Counted from the first letter of the stretch, positions 1 to 13,969 are shown. The stretch: DNA of 64,000 nt from Sipunculus nudus (GCA_026874595.1 CM049307.1:36188862-36252861); one strand, 5' to 3'. The notes: a model not told the origin generated them from the sequence alone. Translations and numbers: made by a program.

Positions 1-1904
1 TATTTTATACCTATAGTTCCCATAATGTAAGGCCTTCCTCGTATAAACGCATACATACTTTGGCATTTGTTTGGGATTTATTTTATGTAACCAGTGTTGT
101 CTCCTGTAAGAGGTACTTTCCTATGGTGAATTCATGAACTGAATTTGGAATATATTATAGTCATAGAATGCTGCTGCATTTAAAATATTTCCCGTCAGAA
201 TGTTTTCTTTGACTTTAAATATTGCCATTTCCACCCATTGGTTTCTGATTTTATATAAGGAGGATCATCAATATAGACCAGCGTTTTAGTGACTTACATG
301 TTATTTTCTCCTATATGTTATAAGGTTATGATTATATGAAATATATGTTGAAACCGTATAATATATAACAGAGAGGGCTACTGTATTAAATAAAAAGCAA
401 ATATTTATTTCAGTTTTGACTCAAATTATGAATTCTCTTATCAGACCTTGCTGTAATATAGGCAGGAGTGCATGACTTATCTAAACACCGACAATAGAAA
501 AGACAGAATAGACAGGAGAGACAGACAAGACTGTGAAAAGAAGAGTAAAGACAGAGTAAAAAAAAAAAAAGACGGAGATGCGTACGTGGGTGATGGACAG
601 TACATGTATATTATTTCAAACATGTACACGTTTTATGCTTTTATTATATGCAATTAAGTTCTTGGTGAATTTTCGGGAGAGGCTGAGAGCCTCTTGACTC
701 AGCTCCTCAACGTATACAGATGGACTTTAATGGATAAGATCTCACATAAATTCATTATTAATTACGAATAATGGACCATGGTCTGTTTAAAGTGTTTGTA
801 CTCTGTCTGTCCACGTTGATGCAGCCTCTCGTTGCTGTAACGAGAGTCTATCCTATCACTGAGTAGCCGGTCTATTGACGGTCAGTTTCCAGCCAACGTC
901 ATCCAAGTCATTTGACGCAGACTACAGAATACACAATTATACCGGAACTTCGATTAAGCGTCCCAAACGAAAGAGCAGCGCAAAGCAAATAAGCTCACAA
1001 GCTCATTACGGTATTAGTCCCCTAACAAACTTATATCGCATGTTTACATAAGCGTATGCAATAAGAGTTAGACGGGTCATTTAACTTCGGGGCAGGGGGT
1101 TTGCGTATAGCTGGAGTATTGACCCAAGATCCACTGGCGCTCCATTACAAATTGCCGCTAAGTCCTGGTACAGCGGGCTCTACAGGCTCAGATCGATAAG
1201 AAGCGGGTCTTTGGGGATCATCAGACTTGTATGGATACTGCATGAGGTCATCAGTGACCACTATTTCTCTAATCCAATGGTCAGCTGGTACAGTATAGAG
1301 CGTGAAGGTGGACACAATGACCACACACCCATGTTGCAGTAATCGCGTGGACATGTCGCCTGCTCCCCCGGGAGAGGTTCCAAATGGCCAACCTCACTCA
1401 CCCACTCAAAGTAACGGTATAAATTTTGAATGACAAGTGCGGATCGTTGTGAGAAGCTGTATATAGTCGGTGGCACTTTCAACCCAGGCTTCCATATAGT
1501 CTCGCTGAATTCTCAGTGTAACTATCCGCTGGCATGCAATCTGTAGCTAAGTCTCCCAGTGCAGATAAGTAATTTAGTTGCGCTTGTGAGTTAAACTGTC
1601 TTTGGCATGACTAAAATTCTAGATTCAGAATATCATCGGGCCATATATATACAAGTAACATACAAGCTCGGGTGAAATTCAGTTCTCGGCTCTTTAAAAG
1701 CAATCATATGCTTGTATATAGATTTCTCACTTAATACAGGAAAAGTTCAGTGTATATCTTTAAAGGAAACACTATATAATTATATAAATATGTATATATA
1801 TTTCATTTTGTACCCTGTTTCTTTCCTTTGTTTCCAATCACTGTAAACTTAATTTGGAGTTTTAAGAAAGCGATAGGATATGCAATTGTAACTATAAATC
1901 TGCA
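1..1904. other. Intergenic, no gene recognised
   Basis: AT-rich unique-looking sequence. Short open frames (under 75 codons) only; a poly-A stretch occurs near 560. Confidence 0.6.
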
Positions 1905-2050
1905 TTCGAAGGAATGCAAACCTCCGCCATGTTTGCATGCACTTATTCGGAACATACTCCTAGGTTGGTGCATAAGTGACGGTAAATTTGTTAATATTTC
2001 TTGATGACGTTCTTGAATCCGGGTCATGTGCCGGACCTAAACGTGTTTAC
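1905..2050. repeat. Dispersed repeat family 2, copy 1 (partial)
   Basis: Shares GCAAACCTCCGCCATG, CACTTATTCGGAACATA, ATAAGTGACGGTA, TTCTTGATGACGTTC and GGGTCATGTGCCG with the copies at 2150 and 61995. It lacks the tail with the CCTCC palindrome. Confidence 0.65.
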
Positions 2051-2149
2051 GTCCGTCAACTTTCATACACTGCAAACCCTTTTTCTGCAAGTCGCTTGAC
2101 TGAATTATTGCTATATATACCGCTAAAGTAATAACTAGAAATATGCATT

Positions 2150-2440
2150 CTTAGGAAAACAAGCCTCTGTCATGTGTTTGCATTCACTCATTCTGTGAAT
2201 ATTTACAGATTGATTCGTTTATAAGTGACTGTATAGTTGGATATTCCTTGATAACGCTCCTCAATCCTGGCAATGTACCGAATCTGCACCCAAATCTAAC
2301 TGATTCTTAATTCTTAATTCATTCTCAAAAAGCCCTGAGAATTTCATGAGATTCCATTCAAGACTTCTTAATTTATATTGTGAACAACCCTACACACATG
2401 AACGCAGATGAATGCATACCTTCCGGGCGGATGCACGAAT
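2150..2440. repeat. Dispersed repeat family 2, copy 2
   Basis: Same core as copy 1, then a 3' part (AATTTCATGAGATTCCATTC, GTGAACAACC, ATGAATGCATACCTTCCGGGCGGA) that matches the tail of the 61995 copy. It is more diverged than copy 3. Confidence 0.65.
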
Positions 2441-5400
2441 GCATAGACAGTACAAACAATTATGATGTACAAAGAATAATTATTAATATGGATTCTGAGA
2501 CCTATTGTAATTAGTTGAATCGCAACCGTTTGAGAAATAATCATGTTCATCTAACTATATATATAGGCAGCTAATTCGTTTTAAAATGGAGTGGTCAACA
2601 GATTGCGCGTAAAATGTTCCCTGGACTTTTGATGTAACGTTTTCATAGGGTTGTACAAGATACACAGTCACCCTCCTTTTGCTTTTGGTCTATAATTGGT
2701 GATCTCCAACCTGACCACGAATTAAAATAAATAAATAAACTATGATTTGTCTCGTATATTACCTGAAATTATATTTCTCGAAGTTTCAACAAGTGATTCA
2801 GCTGTAAAATTTATGACGTATTTTGTTTGTTATATTGTAAAGGTATACTTCTGAACATCAACACTTTTTTCTTCTAAAGCCGCGTGCTTGCGGTAACCAT
2901 GATTGGATATAACCATGAAATTTATGATAACTGCGCATGCATCTATATGCATATATAAACCCCGCCATATTTCTGGGCTAACAGATTCAGAAGCATTTTG
3001 TTGTATATAGCTCTCGGCTTTTAAACTCCACAGGCTGTATGACTAATGAGTCCATTCCATGCAGCCAGTCACCAGTGCCTTGGCGCCGAAGCTTTCCTGC
3101 TCGGGTAGATAGAGAGGCTGCGACAGGGCTGAAAACCTTTCCTTCTCTCCCGGTGCTCAGCGCCACAACCGTTCATCATGTACGTCGCAGGGGCCTTTGG
3201 CATAAAATCACTAACGTTGTTTTTTTCTTTTTACTGACATGTCAGTCATTTCAGGGGCTTGATAGCCGCACAAGACAAACAATAGCGATCAACATGATAT
3301 AACTAATGCAACCACAAGATCACATGCGGAAAAAATCGGCCCCCATATGCCTAATTTGATATTTGATATTGTGACCCTGACGACACGGAGACTCGTATAT
3401 AAAGCACACTAGGGGCCATTATAGATTAATGCATTGTTATTAACAATATGTTCTGCTCCCTCCCATGTATTTATGAGTGAATAAAAAAGTAGACTACCTG
3501 CATTGTGGGTCTGATCATCAAGTGATTTATACAACAAAGGACTAACCTTAGTTCTATATATCAGGGGAAAGAGGATTTTAAATTAGACACGATTCCTATA
3601 AATGAACGCAAAGCCGAACCGATGTAAATAAAACCACCAGCACACGGCAGTGTATAAATGCAGCCTAGGTTATCCAGGATTACTCATAATATATAAAAGC
3701 ATGCTAGTTTTATATGTACGTTATAATTACATATAAAATGTAACATATAGTATGGAACCGATTAAGCATTATTAATATGATTATATAACAAACAATAAAA
3801 AAATACAGGAAACGACATATGTATATAAAAACATATCGAGCTCCATCTCTGTGTTCCAAGTGACTGCCATAATTTATACATGCATGCAGAAGAAAAGTTG
3901 GCAATTCGCCTTTTTTCACAAATATTTTATTATCTTTCCTTACATCTCCTAAGAAATACAGCGTTTTAATATGCGTTCGTCTGTTCTGCTGTATCTATAA
4001 ACGGCTTATCGTAATATTTCATTAAGACAAATTGGCTTTTCAAATGGTCGGGAGGGTTATTTCTGTCCCCTCCCACGCCGATAGGACATGCAGAGGATGG
4101 TTGCGTGAAATTTTCCGAAAACTTCACGTGGACTTATCAGTGGAAATTTGTCGCGCAAAAATAAAAAAGATTAAAGACTTGATAATGCCAAGTCATGGAT
4201 GCATGTAGGATTCGCTAAACGATAACATCGTGATAGGTACGGCGCGGAAAGAGATGTCACATGATAATTGATGAACAATACTGATCCTTGGTAAAGGGCC
4301 TCGGGGATCCCATTGAAAAACGCAGCACTTTTTTGCAGAGAAAACCCATAAGGTGCGCGCGGAGGAAGCTATCCAAGGGATGTGTACCGGCTCCAGGCAA
4401 ATGCGCGCCAAATTATAATGTAATGGCGCGCGCGGGAAAACGCGCGTGACTCACACATCGTCTTAGATCCAACAAAGTCGCGCTAAGCTTTATCTGTGAT
4501 GCATTATATTACCAACCATTCGTCTTCATCTTCTTGCTATTTAACGACTGGATATCGCGATTTCCGCCGTTTTAGAATCCAACAGATTGGAAGATACATA
4601 ATTGTGTGCGGCATAAGGGGCAGTTTGCATTAGACGGTATTTAAGACCCCCTAATGAAGATGGTGTTTTAGTTCTGTAAAACATGCCTTCAGCAGCACTC
4701 CAATGTATGAGGCATTGCTTTCTCATTCATTGGGGTTTATTCACACATTGGCGACACATGTATTTGCAGAAAAACGTTAACAGGTCGATTTGTCTAAGTC
4801 TGCATGCATGATGAGAAATGCACATGGCTGTATACGAGCGTGTGAAAGTTGTTGAGATAAACCGTGTTTGTTAGGCCAGCTCTTTGTGACGTATACAAGA
4901 ATTGCCGCCACAGATACCGTAAATTTCTCACAGGTGGCAAAGTATTATATATGTAAGAGCAACAAAATGGTCGTATGAGTAACGCGTGCTTGCTGTGGTA
5001 GTACACAGCGGTCATATTCAAGCTCTCACGCGGTATGCTTACCGTAAAATCAGGGTGAATTCAATGTGAAGCGTGTCTCTGCCCCACTATTTTATTGCAT
5101 TTCAGGCATTTGTAGACAGCATTTATTGAAACAAATAGCTTCCACCCGGTGTATAAAGGGCCATAATTCGTATAGCAGTCCATACATACATAAAACCACA
5201 CGTGTTACTGTTTGTCAATACCTTTCGCATATGCACGCATTCCCTCCATGCACGCGAAGTTTCACTCCACTGCGCAACCTCTCCTGGGCATTCCCACGTG
5301 CCTCCGGAATTGTTTCACCTTTTGCTGGCTTAGTTCTCTTAATTTTGTTTGGCTGTGTTTCTTCTCATGTGTACTTAAACTTCCTTTAAAGGTTATATAA

Positions 5401-5736
5401 TCTATAACAGACGTAATATATTGTGCAATACAGAAATGTTCAGCAAATGTTATTATTTTAAATCTCGTTTATATATAATCACACTGTCACAATTGACAAT
5501 GACATTTCCGCTAATAGATAATGTAAGCACTTTAAAAACACAAATAAGAACCTAATTAGCTCACTGACTAAAGTGCCATAACTATATAGAGACAGGCCCT
5601 TGTCCGTTGTCTGTCCACCCGAACAGCCATCTATTTAAAAAGGCACAATTCTATAGCTATTTTAAAACCCAGGAAGTTCAAACTTCACAGGATAAAAGGT
5701 CCTGATATAAGTCTAGTGTAGGAATTCAAAATTACA
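2441..5736. other. Intergenic, no gene recognised
   Basis: No coding, RNA or repeat structure stands out. A short GCGCGC-rich patch lies near 4424-4446. Confidence 0.55.
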
Positions 5737-6834
5737 TCACAGCGACCTATATTCTTTAGGTCTTCGGAGCGAAAACTCATGTTTTACCAACTCAAAGGTA
5801 AGACTCGATCATGCATGTCGTTAAATATTCATGTAAAAGGTCAGATTTCTTACGAGCAGCCGGATGGAATGTCGTGAAATACGGCATCCTAATTGGTCTT
5901 AAAGAACATAATATGCTGTATAGACAAGTGTGTGGCGTCATCTACACTTTAAAATATTTTTTAATGCAATTTACCTTTATTTTTGGATGATCAGATATCA
6001 TGCATGTTACATTTATAGCTGTAGCAGCTGGTCCAAAAATCAAAACCGTATATAGCGCTCATGATGTTTAAACTTAATCGCTGAAATTTAATATTACAAG
6101 TCACTGTGACATATATTTTCTGTATTTTAAGTTAAATATTTGTCAATACAAAAAGCCTTATATTTCAGGAACAGATAGATTGTGTTCATGACATTTTATA
6201 TATATTTAATCTAGAAGAACTTTAACTGGTGCAGTAGATTGACCCATGGAACCATCTATGATTTTCCCGAATTATTACAGATTAATAGGTTATTATTGTT
6301 GAAAAGGACAAAATATGCCCATGGTTTAATCTTCAGCAAAGCACAAATCGTATCCGTACCTATATGACGTTCAATCTTGACACGCTGACAGGTCCACAGG
6401 TTGACGATTCTTGAATGACATCACTGTGGCCTATAGTTTTTGAGTTACGGTGCGAGACCACGTTTCGGCATGTTTCAGAAGTTAACACACAACTTAGTAT
6501 GCATTCATAAAAAAGGCCAGATTTTTTTCAGAAAAAAATCTGCAAGGATAGTCATGAAAATCCGTGTACTAATATTGACATGTAACTATGACTATATATA
6601 GGACTATATATTATAACTACAACACAAGACTGGGGCGCCACCTACAATTTCTTCATTGTTAAGCATTTTTTTTAGAATGGCACATAATAATGATTGGTCG
6701 AACCTTTAACGGGAAAAATCGTTAGACACAAAGTTCCACCGAACATGACATTTCTCAGGAGACGTGAATGGGGGTCACTGTGACCTATATATACATTTTG
6801 TATATTCTACATGCATGAGTTTCAGGGCAAAGAG
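5737..6834. repeat. Diverged direct repeats, ~320-360-bp half units
   Basis: TCACTGTGACCTATA-like blocks recur at about 5741, 6100, 6421 and 6772. Longer segments recur about 690 bp apart: a CATG..AAAAGGTCAGATTT block at ~5820 versus ~6505, and GGCGTCATCTACA at ~5934 versus GGCGCCACCTACA at ~6633. The last copy runs into a (TA)n array. Similar pieces appear at 15.35-16.06 kb, so this is probably a degraded dispersed repeat. Confidence 0.6.
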
Positions 6835-6837
6835 TAC

Positions 6838-6839
<2 letters not shown>

Positions 6840-6886
<47 letters not shown>
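6840..6886. repeat. (TA)n microsatellite
   Basis: Perfect AT dinucleotide run next to the last 5.7-6.8 kb repeat copy, followed by a GA-rich stretch. Confidence 0.98.
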
Positions 6887-6887
<1 letters not shown>

Positions 6888-7283
6888 TGAGAGAGAGAAA
6901 GAGGGTGGGGGGGAGAATATTATGGTACAATGTTACATATATACATGTACTGTAATTTATACCCTTTAGTGCGTTAGATACCAATGCGTGTGTCCATTAA
7001 ACTGAAGTATATATGAGAACACGAACAACTGAAGTGGTCCATGTAAAGGCCGGTCTGGTGTATTGGAAGCTGGTAATCCCTGGTGAACTTCTTTTGTCTC
7101 GGAGACAGACACATCGGCTAATGGAGCGCCACCGCCGGATTTAATATTTTAACACCGATACTATACAGCTCCCACGTCACAGAACTAGGGCAGGAACCAA
7201 ATTCACGTCGCTCGGCATTTTGCATGGCCTCTGTACAGTTTTATTTGCACTGGGTTTCTTGATTTTATCAGTACAACTAATAA

Positions 7284-7371
7284 TGTGTATACATAATGTA
7301 TATCTATATTTATGTATATATATATATACTTATATATATATGTATATATATATATATATTTATATATATAC
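7284..7371. repeat. Interrupted TA-rich microsatellite
   Basis: Broken TATATA/TGTATA runs. Apparent reading frames across it encode only Ile-Tyr repeats and are not genes. Confidence 0.8.
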
Positions 7372-7415
7372 ATCCCATTCAGCAAGGACTGTGCAACAGG
7401 CGTGCTCTTTTTTTA

Positions 7416-7429
7416 GGGGGGGGGGGGGG
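7416..7429. repeat. Poly-G tract (14 G)
   Basis: Uninterrupted G run, followed by TGG. Confidence 0.95.
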
Positions 7430-7441
7430 TGGAGTATATAA

Positions 7442-9129
7442 ATAACATTTTTGCCAACAGGTCTACAAATGGAAACTAATGCTAACGAGTCCATAATTTG
7501 TAAACTTGAGTCACTCTGTTATAGGTGCTTCATATGTTGAATCTTTTTCAGGCACTTTTAAACCTGATATATCTATTAAACACATGTTCGAGCATTTTAA
7601 AGTGTTCCTTAATGAAGCGAACGCGTTATGTTATAATGTATATGCAAAACTAATTCCTGGGAACATTTTATTGGAAAATATCAATAAAGTCTGTTGGTTT
7701 CATTTTTACTCTGGCCGTAATGCCACCTGTACCCTTGTAACCCACATGGTATTGATACAGAATGTGAGCGACAAATATAATTAAAAAATCATCTTTATCT
7801 CCCTTCTGTGTATATACAGAAAGCATCATGTTAGGCAAAGTTTGCCCATGCAACCAATGATATTGTCGAAAAACAGAAATATGGAGACTAACAGGATTGA
7901 ATAGGACCGCTTATATGTAGGAAGGCAGTGAAACCCCGTGGGAATTACTCGGCTAATTCACGAGCGTTTTATTATTAATGAAAGTGAGTGCCGGACACCG
8001 ACTGTTAATCCGTGGAATGGTGCTGTTACCATGGGTTACCGATTATGCGCCCGGCTAACCGAATTATAGTAAGAGGTCACTCGAGTTTGGGAGTAGCTGT
8101 AAAGCGATGCGACCAGCAGGGCCTCCAGCCAGCGATCTGTTTTTTAGGGAAGCTGTGCAGGATGTTTCATCTTCAAACCCAGGAGGCAAAATATAGCTTT
8201 TTGGTGATTCATCTGCATGCATAATGTGCGCTCTGTGTACTGTAAATACGACACAGGCACTTGACACGATGTATTCACCGAGTGAGCGATATTACAAGAA
8301 TGAATGGGCCTATCTCCCGGTCACCTATCTTACCAACCTCCCCACTAATTAAACATGGTTATCTTACTCTTACTGTTAATCATTCTGATTTATGCTAAAA
8401 CTAACTCTACATAAGGCTTGAAACAACTTTACAATATTCCTACTTGGCTGCTTCCACACATGCACTTATTTATCACAAGGTATGAATGCTGACATAAACA
8501 CACAAGGGGTCATGCACAAGACATTGTCATGAATGTTCATGAATATTCAAATATCAGGAGTAACTGGTCACATTATGCTGTGGTCTTCAAAAACATGGGG
8601 ATATGGAGTCTTATTGACATACGGGCTCAAGGTATCAAGCTAGCCGAATAATAATACTAACTTATTTTGTTAATAAGAATACTCACAATTAAACCACTGC
8701 ATGTTCATCATACAACTCCCGGAAGTGGCAAGGATTCCAACACAGAACTTTTTGGATATGTTATAAAGTTCTTCTTCTAAAATAATCTCTTAAATTACAT
8801 GATCTCTTGCTTTTTAATGCGAAAAGATGCAATCAGTTTGAAAAAAAAATAATCAGAACAAAGCATTTGCATGTTAATAGTGTAAATATATGTTTTATTT
8901 GGGTGTTTCCATAGACTGGTACCTACTACTATAAAGACCTTTCAGTGTAAAGCCTTCACTTGCATGATTAGCGGGCAAATATAGTGAAGGAAACAGCCAC
9001 CTTCTACAGCGGTATGGTGAACATGCAGTGGTTTGTGAGCATTCTGCTTATAAAATAGACTAACTAGATTTTTGGGTAAGCTTTATCCCTAGACCCCTGT
9101 ATGCTTATAAGACTCCATATCCCTGTGTT
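7442..9129. other. Intergenic, no gene recognised
   Basis: Unique-looking AT-rich DNA. The open frame 7506-7784 (92 codons) has no recognisable domain. Confidence 0.5.
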
Positions 9130-10345
9130 TAGGTACATGTAGTACATGTCTCCTCAGTGTACACCTATAACTAGACTGATAAGATACCGTACAGGCATTT
9201 ACAGTGTACAGCTTAACTAGCGTGATCAGATGCCGTACAAGGTATCTACAGTTTACAATTAACGTATAAACATGCAGAATAATCATATACCATGCAGGTG
9301 TCTGTATACAGTGTACAACTGAACCTTATATAGAATGATCAGATATCGTATCTACAGTTTAATACTTAAAGGGGCCCAATCACCTATTAAGCATGTTGAA
9401 TTAACATGAAAAATAGATTCTTCCCTTTAAAATAAATTTTTACTTGCCAAAATATTGCCCTGAAACCGTTTGCTTTCTCCTGTAAACGAGTGTTAAAAAC
9501 AGTGGACCGGGCGCGATCAAAGGTGTCAACATAAACACAGTGCGTGCATCGCCCGGCCACAACACGTCAATCAGGAGATACCCTGACTGACTTAACCCAA
9601 AACATGTAATACATGTTCTTGCTTGCTGAAACACCGCCTGTAAAGGCTCACAATCGGACCTCTGGTCACGCGGCTTTGTTATGGTAAACAGACACACGTG
9701 GACTGTGTTTACAAATACGCAGACCCATAACAAGGTGTTAAACAGCCGTATACGAGGTACTGAGACTGTGTGTTTGGATGGTTTTGCCGGGGAAACTTTT
9801 GACTAAAGCAAAACTGAACTGATAGTGTAGAAAAATAGGCATAATGTTACTCCTGCATGATTATGTCCCTTTAACTAGCATGGTCACATGTCGTCAAAGT
9901 ATCTACAGTGTACAACTTTACTAGAATAATCAGATACCGTATACAGGTATCTACAGTGTACAACTTATCTATAGACTGATCAGATAGCATACATGTATCT
10001 GCAGCGTACAACTTAACTAGAATGATCAGGTGTCATGCAGGTGTTTGCATGTACACAGTGTATATGCTAACTATAAAATGATCAGATGGCATACAGGTAT
10101 CTGCAGCATACAACTTAACTAGAATTATCAGGCGTCGAACTGGTATCTACAGTATACAACATTGAAAGTAGAATGATCAGCTGCCATATTGACAGGTATA
10201 AATTCGGTGTACAAATTAAATAGAGTTATCAGATATCGTATGTACAGTGTACAGCTTAATTATAGATTGATCATATGTTATGCAGGTACATGTATACGTA
10301 TTCAGTGACCCACTTATATATCACTAGAATGGTCAGAGGTTATAC
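9130..10345 (+). repeat. ~55-bp minisatellite split by MITE copy A
   Basis: Diverged units on the theme AACTAGAATGATCAGATACC, GTACAGGTATCTACAGTGTA and CAACTT run from about 9130 to 9365 and resume from 9871 to about 10345. That is more than a dozen recognisable units. The phase is preserved across the MITE insertion, so the array predates it. Units vary by indels and by replacement of TCTACAG with TCTGCAG. Confidence 0.85.
9370..9870 (+). mobile_element. MITE family 1, copy A (501 bp, TTAA flanked)
   Basis: Ends AGGGGCCCAATCA and (reverse complement) AGGGACATAATCA are inverted, and both flanks are TTAA (9366-9369, 9871-9874). The interior has no transposase. It sits inside a minisatellite whose consensus CAACTTAACTAG shows the empty site, so TTAA is most simply the target duplication (piggyBac-type). 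A TA target with ends AAGGGG/CCCTT is an alternative. Copies B and C elsewhere in the window confirm it is a repeat family. Confidence 0.75.
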
Positions 10346-11320
10346 AGGCATTTAAATTATAGCTTTACTACGCTCTGAACACAGCGCGTGACCTCTTGGT
10401 GACCTTCCACTCAAACGCTGTGAGAAAAAGCAGGATTCTTCAGGTTTGGCAAGGTGCCAAACACCCAGTCATATATATATATGCTTTACAGTTTGCTCCA
10501 AGAATCCATCGTTAAGGGAAAGTATAGTTAAATACACAACACAAACACATCCTTAGATTTTTATCAAAAAGTTATTTCGTTCACAATGCGGTCAATCACA
10601 CGTTTACCTGATCTTGTATATATAACCGTACGTTTGCAATCGAAAATAAAAACTTAACGAGTAACAAGTAACGATCTCATGCATGTTCAACTCATGAATA
10701 TAACCTGTTATACAGTTTTTGTATCTCTGCGTCTGAGCATCACTTGATAAACCAGTCTTCGTGCTTATACCACAACTGTGCGGGCAAACATGGACTTACT
10801 TGTGTCACATGTGGAGTATTTTCCGGTTTACGTTTCACGGCACGATGCCCGAACCATGCATGCATTCCTTGAAATAAGAACAAATATTACACATCAAGCT
10901 AACTGACCATGATGGATTATCAAGCCGTTACTTTACCTTCCGGGATTGCGGACCAAAACAAAATTTGTTAATATTATAGTTCTTTTCACATTGTCACAAG
11001 GCAGAGCAATATCGGTTAGGGTTAAAGTCTATTGCACATGTAGATGTGCCTCTACAGTATTCCATGAACACGTAAGTACTATATACTTTGGCAAATACCT
11101 TATATGGGTACCAGACATTAAAATATAACACAGCACATCAGGTTAACGAGATGTTTTAAGGCACAATCTCTTAAACTAAATATGTCATATTTAGCATAAA
11201 GTGCATGGTCCTCTCTATCTTCGGAGCTTATATCCATTTAAAACCGACAAGAAACCTCAAATACCATTACATTTTTTCAAGCGAATATATACTATATACA
11301 GCTTAATTCCGCGTGTCTTA

Positions 11321-11826
11321 TAAAGGTTAATATTCATTTACAGTAATATATGTATTATCCTATGTTATTATCTCATTTGGCTGAATACGAAACTTTCCCG
11401 GAGAAACCACCCCGGTTAAAATATCATCAGTTCTACAGTTTTATATGTTGTTGTAGTTCTTTGTGTGAGTAAACACAGCCAATGTGTCTGTTTACCGTAT
11501 TACAAGACTGCTCGACAGGAGGTCCGATCTTCAGCACGCGACACTACACAAAGAAGGAGATGAAACATTAAAGAAGAACCACGGAAGAAACATAGGTTAG
11601 AAACTTGGACACCTTTTATTGTGAAGTTGCGCGGTACGGCCACCAGGTGGTGCGCTAGGTTTGTTTTGTGCCATTGAAGGCACCCGCTGCCAGTTTACTT
11701 CTACTTGTGTGCAGGAGTAAGCAAACGGTTTTGAAACGAAATATTGAAAAATAACATTCCCTTTTTAAAGGAATACCCTATATTTCATGTATATATAATA
11801 TAATTGGTATATGAATATTGGTCCCT
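11321..11826 (-). mobile_element. MITE family 1, copy C (diverged, opposite orientation)
   Basis: The reverse complement of copy A aligns along this stretch: GAAACTTTCCCGG (~11389), GTAAACACAGCC..TGTCTGTTTACC..GGTCCGAT (11470-11530) and CAGGAGTAAGCAAACGGTTT (~11712). It ends GGTCCCT before TTAA (11827-11830). The left boundary is degraded and approximate. It is clearly older than copies A and B and contains a private internal segment around 11630-11690. Confidence 0.65.
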
Positions 11827-12454
11827 TTAAAGCATCTCCATATAATAATATCGTGTAGATTAGATTTGCATGACTAACGGCATGAGGTCACGCAACTATT
11901 CCCACATGATTCAACACAACTGTCAGAATCAAAATTGTTCCTGCAATATTAAATACACCAAGTGCCTAGGAATTTTAACAACCATTTTCTAAACTGATTT
12001 CGGGAGGCCTTATTCCAGGTAGACATGTTTTCTGGTACTGCATGTATCAGTGCAAGAACATGCAACCTTATATACTTACAGCCACTGAAACCATAAACTT
12101 ATAAATTGTTGATAAACGCTAGTCATGACTTGACATTCCCTGTCCATGAAAAATTGTTTTATTTTACTTAGATTTATAATATCATACAAATTTCATGAAT
12201 TCAATATCATCATTGTTAAAAGATTATAATATAATTTTAAAATGTGTGCGTGTGTGTAATATGCCTGTCTATGTACAACATGATTTTATCAAACAGATCG
12301 ACATTTGTACTGAGGTATTTTGAAAAATTCTTGATCAGGTCCGTTCAAATTATATGTTTTCTGTCCTTTATGGGAATAGTTGTATTTAAATTTATCATAT
12401 ATTTATCGGATGTTCTTATTTACTCTTATTATAAAACAATAACATGTATTCCTT

Positions 12455-12505
<51 letters not shown>
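12455..12505. repeat. (TA)n followed by (TG)n microsatellite
   Basis: TA run to about 12473, switching to TG to 12505. Confidence 0.97.
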
Positions 12506-12506
<1 letters not shown>

Positions 12507-12694
12507 ATATCGATCTGTTCCATTAGCCTGAGGTCTTGAATAGTCAATCATGCATGATACCCACGTATGAGCTAACGAATTTGGTGACTTTTTATTTATT
12601 TCACACTAGATTTTGAACTTATTTTGTATAATTATTTTTTTTTTGTATAATTAATTTTTTTTTATTGAGACACCTTTTAGTGATATTGTGTTAA

Positions 12695-13152
12695 AGGGAA
12701 CATAAAACGCACGCCGATCCAAGCAATACAAATGCATTGTCAGTAATAAAATCATGCATGGACCATTTTCTACCCAATATCCAAAATTATGAAGTGCATA
12801 AAATCACGCGTGGCTTGAATCAAACAATGGCTTAACGTTAGCACAAATTGAATAAATCAGCTCATCATATCTTGTTACGTCAAAGCAATTCATTTGGTGC
12901 GGCAAAGGAGCAGGGATTCAATTTGCTTTGATTCGGTCGTCAGGCGCGACCATGGGGGGCCGTTGGAAGTGACCGCGCGCATGCGCGTGCCCGCCAGATT
13001 GCTCCTATCGGGTTTCAGCGTGCCGTCTGCTGCAGTGACTTTCATGGCCAGATACGTCACTTGAAATTACGCGCAACAATCTCCAGCGTAACCGACATTA
13101 TATCTTCTCAAACTGGATGTTTAGTATTGTTTAAACCTTTGTTGTGTTCCCT
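12695..13152. mobile_element. Candidate MITE with AGGGAACA termini (458 bp)
   Basis: The left end AGGGAACATAA and right end TTGTGTTCCCT form an 11-bp inverted repeat with one mismatch. The interior carries a GC-rich patch containing the palindrome CGCGCATGCGCG (12976-12987), an NRF-1-like motif. No clear target-site duplication was found and no second copy is in the window, so a chance inverted repeat cannot be excluded. Confidence 0.35.
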
Positions 13153-13764
13153 GTGGAGGGCTATTTTCTCTGAACACCATGCATATGGCATACAATTTAT
13201 TTTAAACAAATTGCATCTCAACAATTGATGTGACAAGGGAACGCCTTCTGACTTTTATAACGATACACTAACGTTGACTATAAACTTCAAAACCAGCCAT
13301 ATTTGTCAAGTGACCTGCTAATATACCTTTCAATTGACAGTTTAAGGAATATAATTAATAAATTCTGAGAAAGCTTGCGTGGTTAGTGAGTATTTTGTTT
13401 AAATAAAGGTTCATAATAAGATGTTTTCCATCTAGGTATCACTTGTTCTATAACGCTGTTAAGTATCAAATAATCAAAATCATGGAGAAGCAATGCGGTT
13501 GCCGGCCAGATTGACACGATTTTCTTCAATAGTTTCCTTAGAAAAATTTCTCCGTTACAAACAAGAAGATTAACAGACGTGTCTTTTGTACTTTTATGGA
13601 ACAGAGTCCACCCATCAAGCAACCGAAGGTAAAATAACAATGGAATCAAGTTAAATATAGCTAGATCATGATCAAAGTATATTTACCATACGGACGTGTT
13701 TACTTGAAACGATCGTCATGTGTTTAGAGGTATTATCTTATGTTATCAGTTTTTGTTAATGTGG

Positions 13765-13765
<1 letters not shown>
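13153..13765. other. Intergenic; minus-strand open frame of unknown value
   Basis: An 88-codon minus frame (13649 to 13383) has even amino acid composition but no recognisable family and no evident splice or start context. Treated as noncoding. Confidence 0.4.

Positions 13766-13816
<51 letters not shown>
13766..13816. repeat. (TA)n microsatellite
   Basis: Perfect AT dinucleotide run in AT-rich intergenic DNA. Confidence 0.98.
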
Positions 13817-13819
<3 letters not shown>

Positions 13820-13969
13820 AATTCATTAACTTGTTTTTTTCCCATGTTTTTTTATTTATGAAAATGTAATATGTCATACTTCATAACCATTTGGTTAATT
13901 GGGATTATATTCATTTTCTTATTCCGTAAAATGTTCGTATCGCGTTCAGACTAAATACAACAACTCGCG

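Noticed and set aside
5066-5389. 107-codon plus-strand frame
   Set aside because: Low-complexity codon use, no motif, and a second frame is open over the same bases.
9440-9733. Minus-strand 97-codon frame similar to the minus frame at 27208-27477
   Set aside because: The similarity is fully explained by both lying in copies of the same MITE; no protein family is recognisable.
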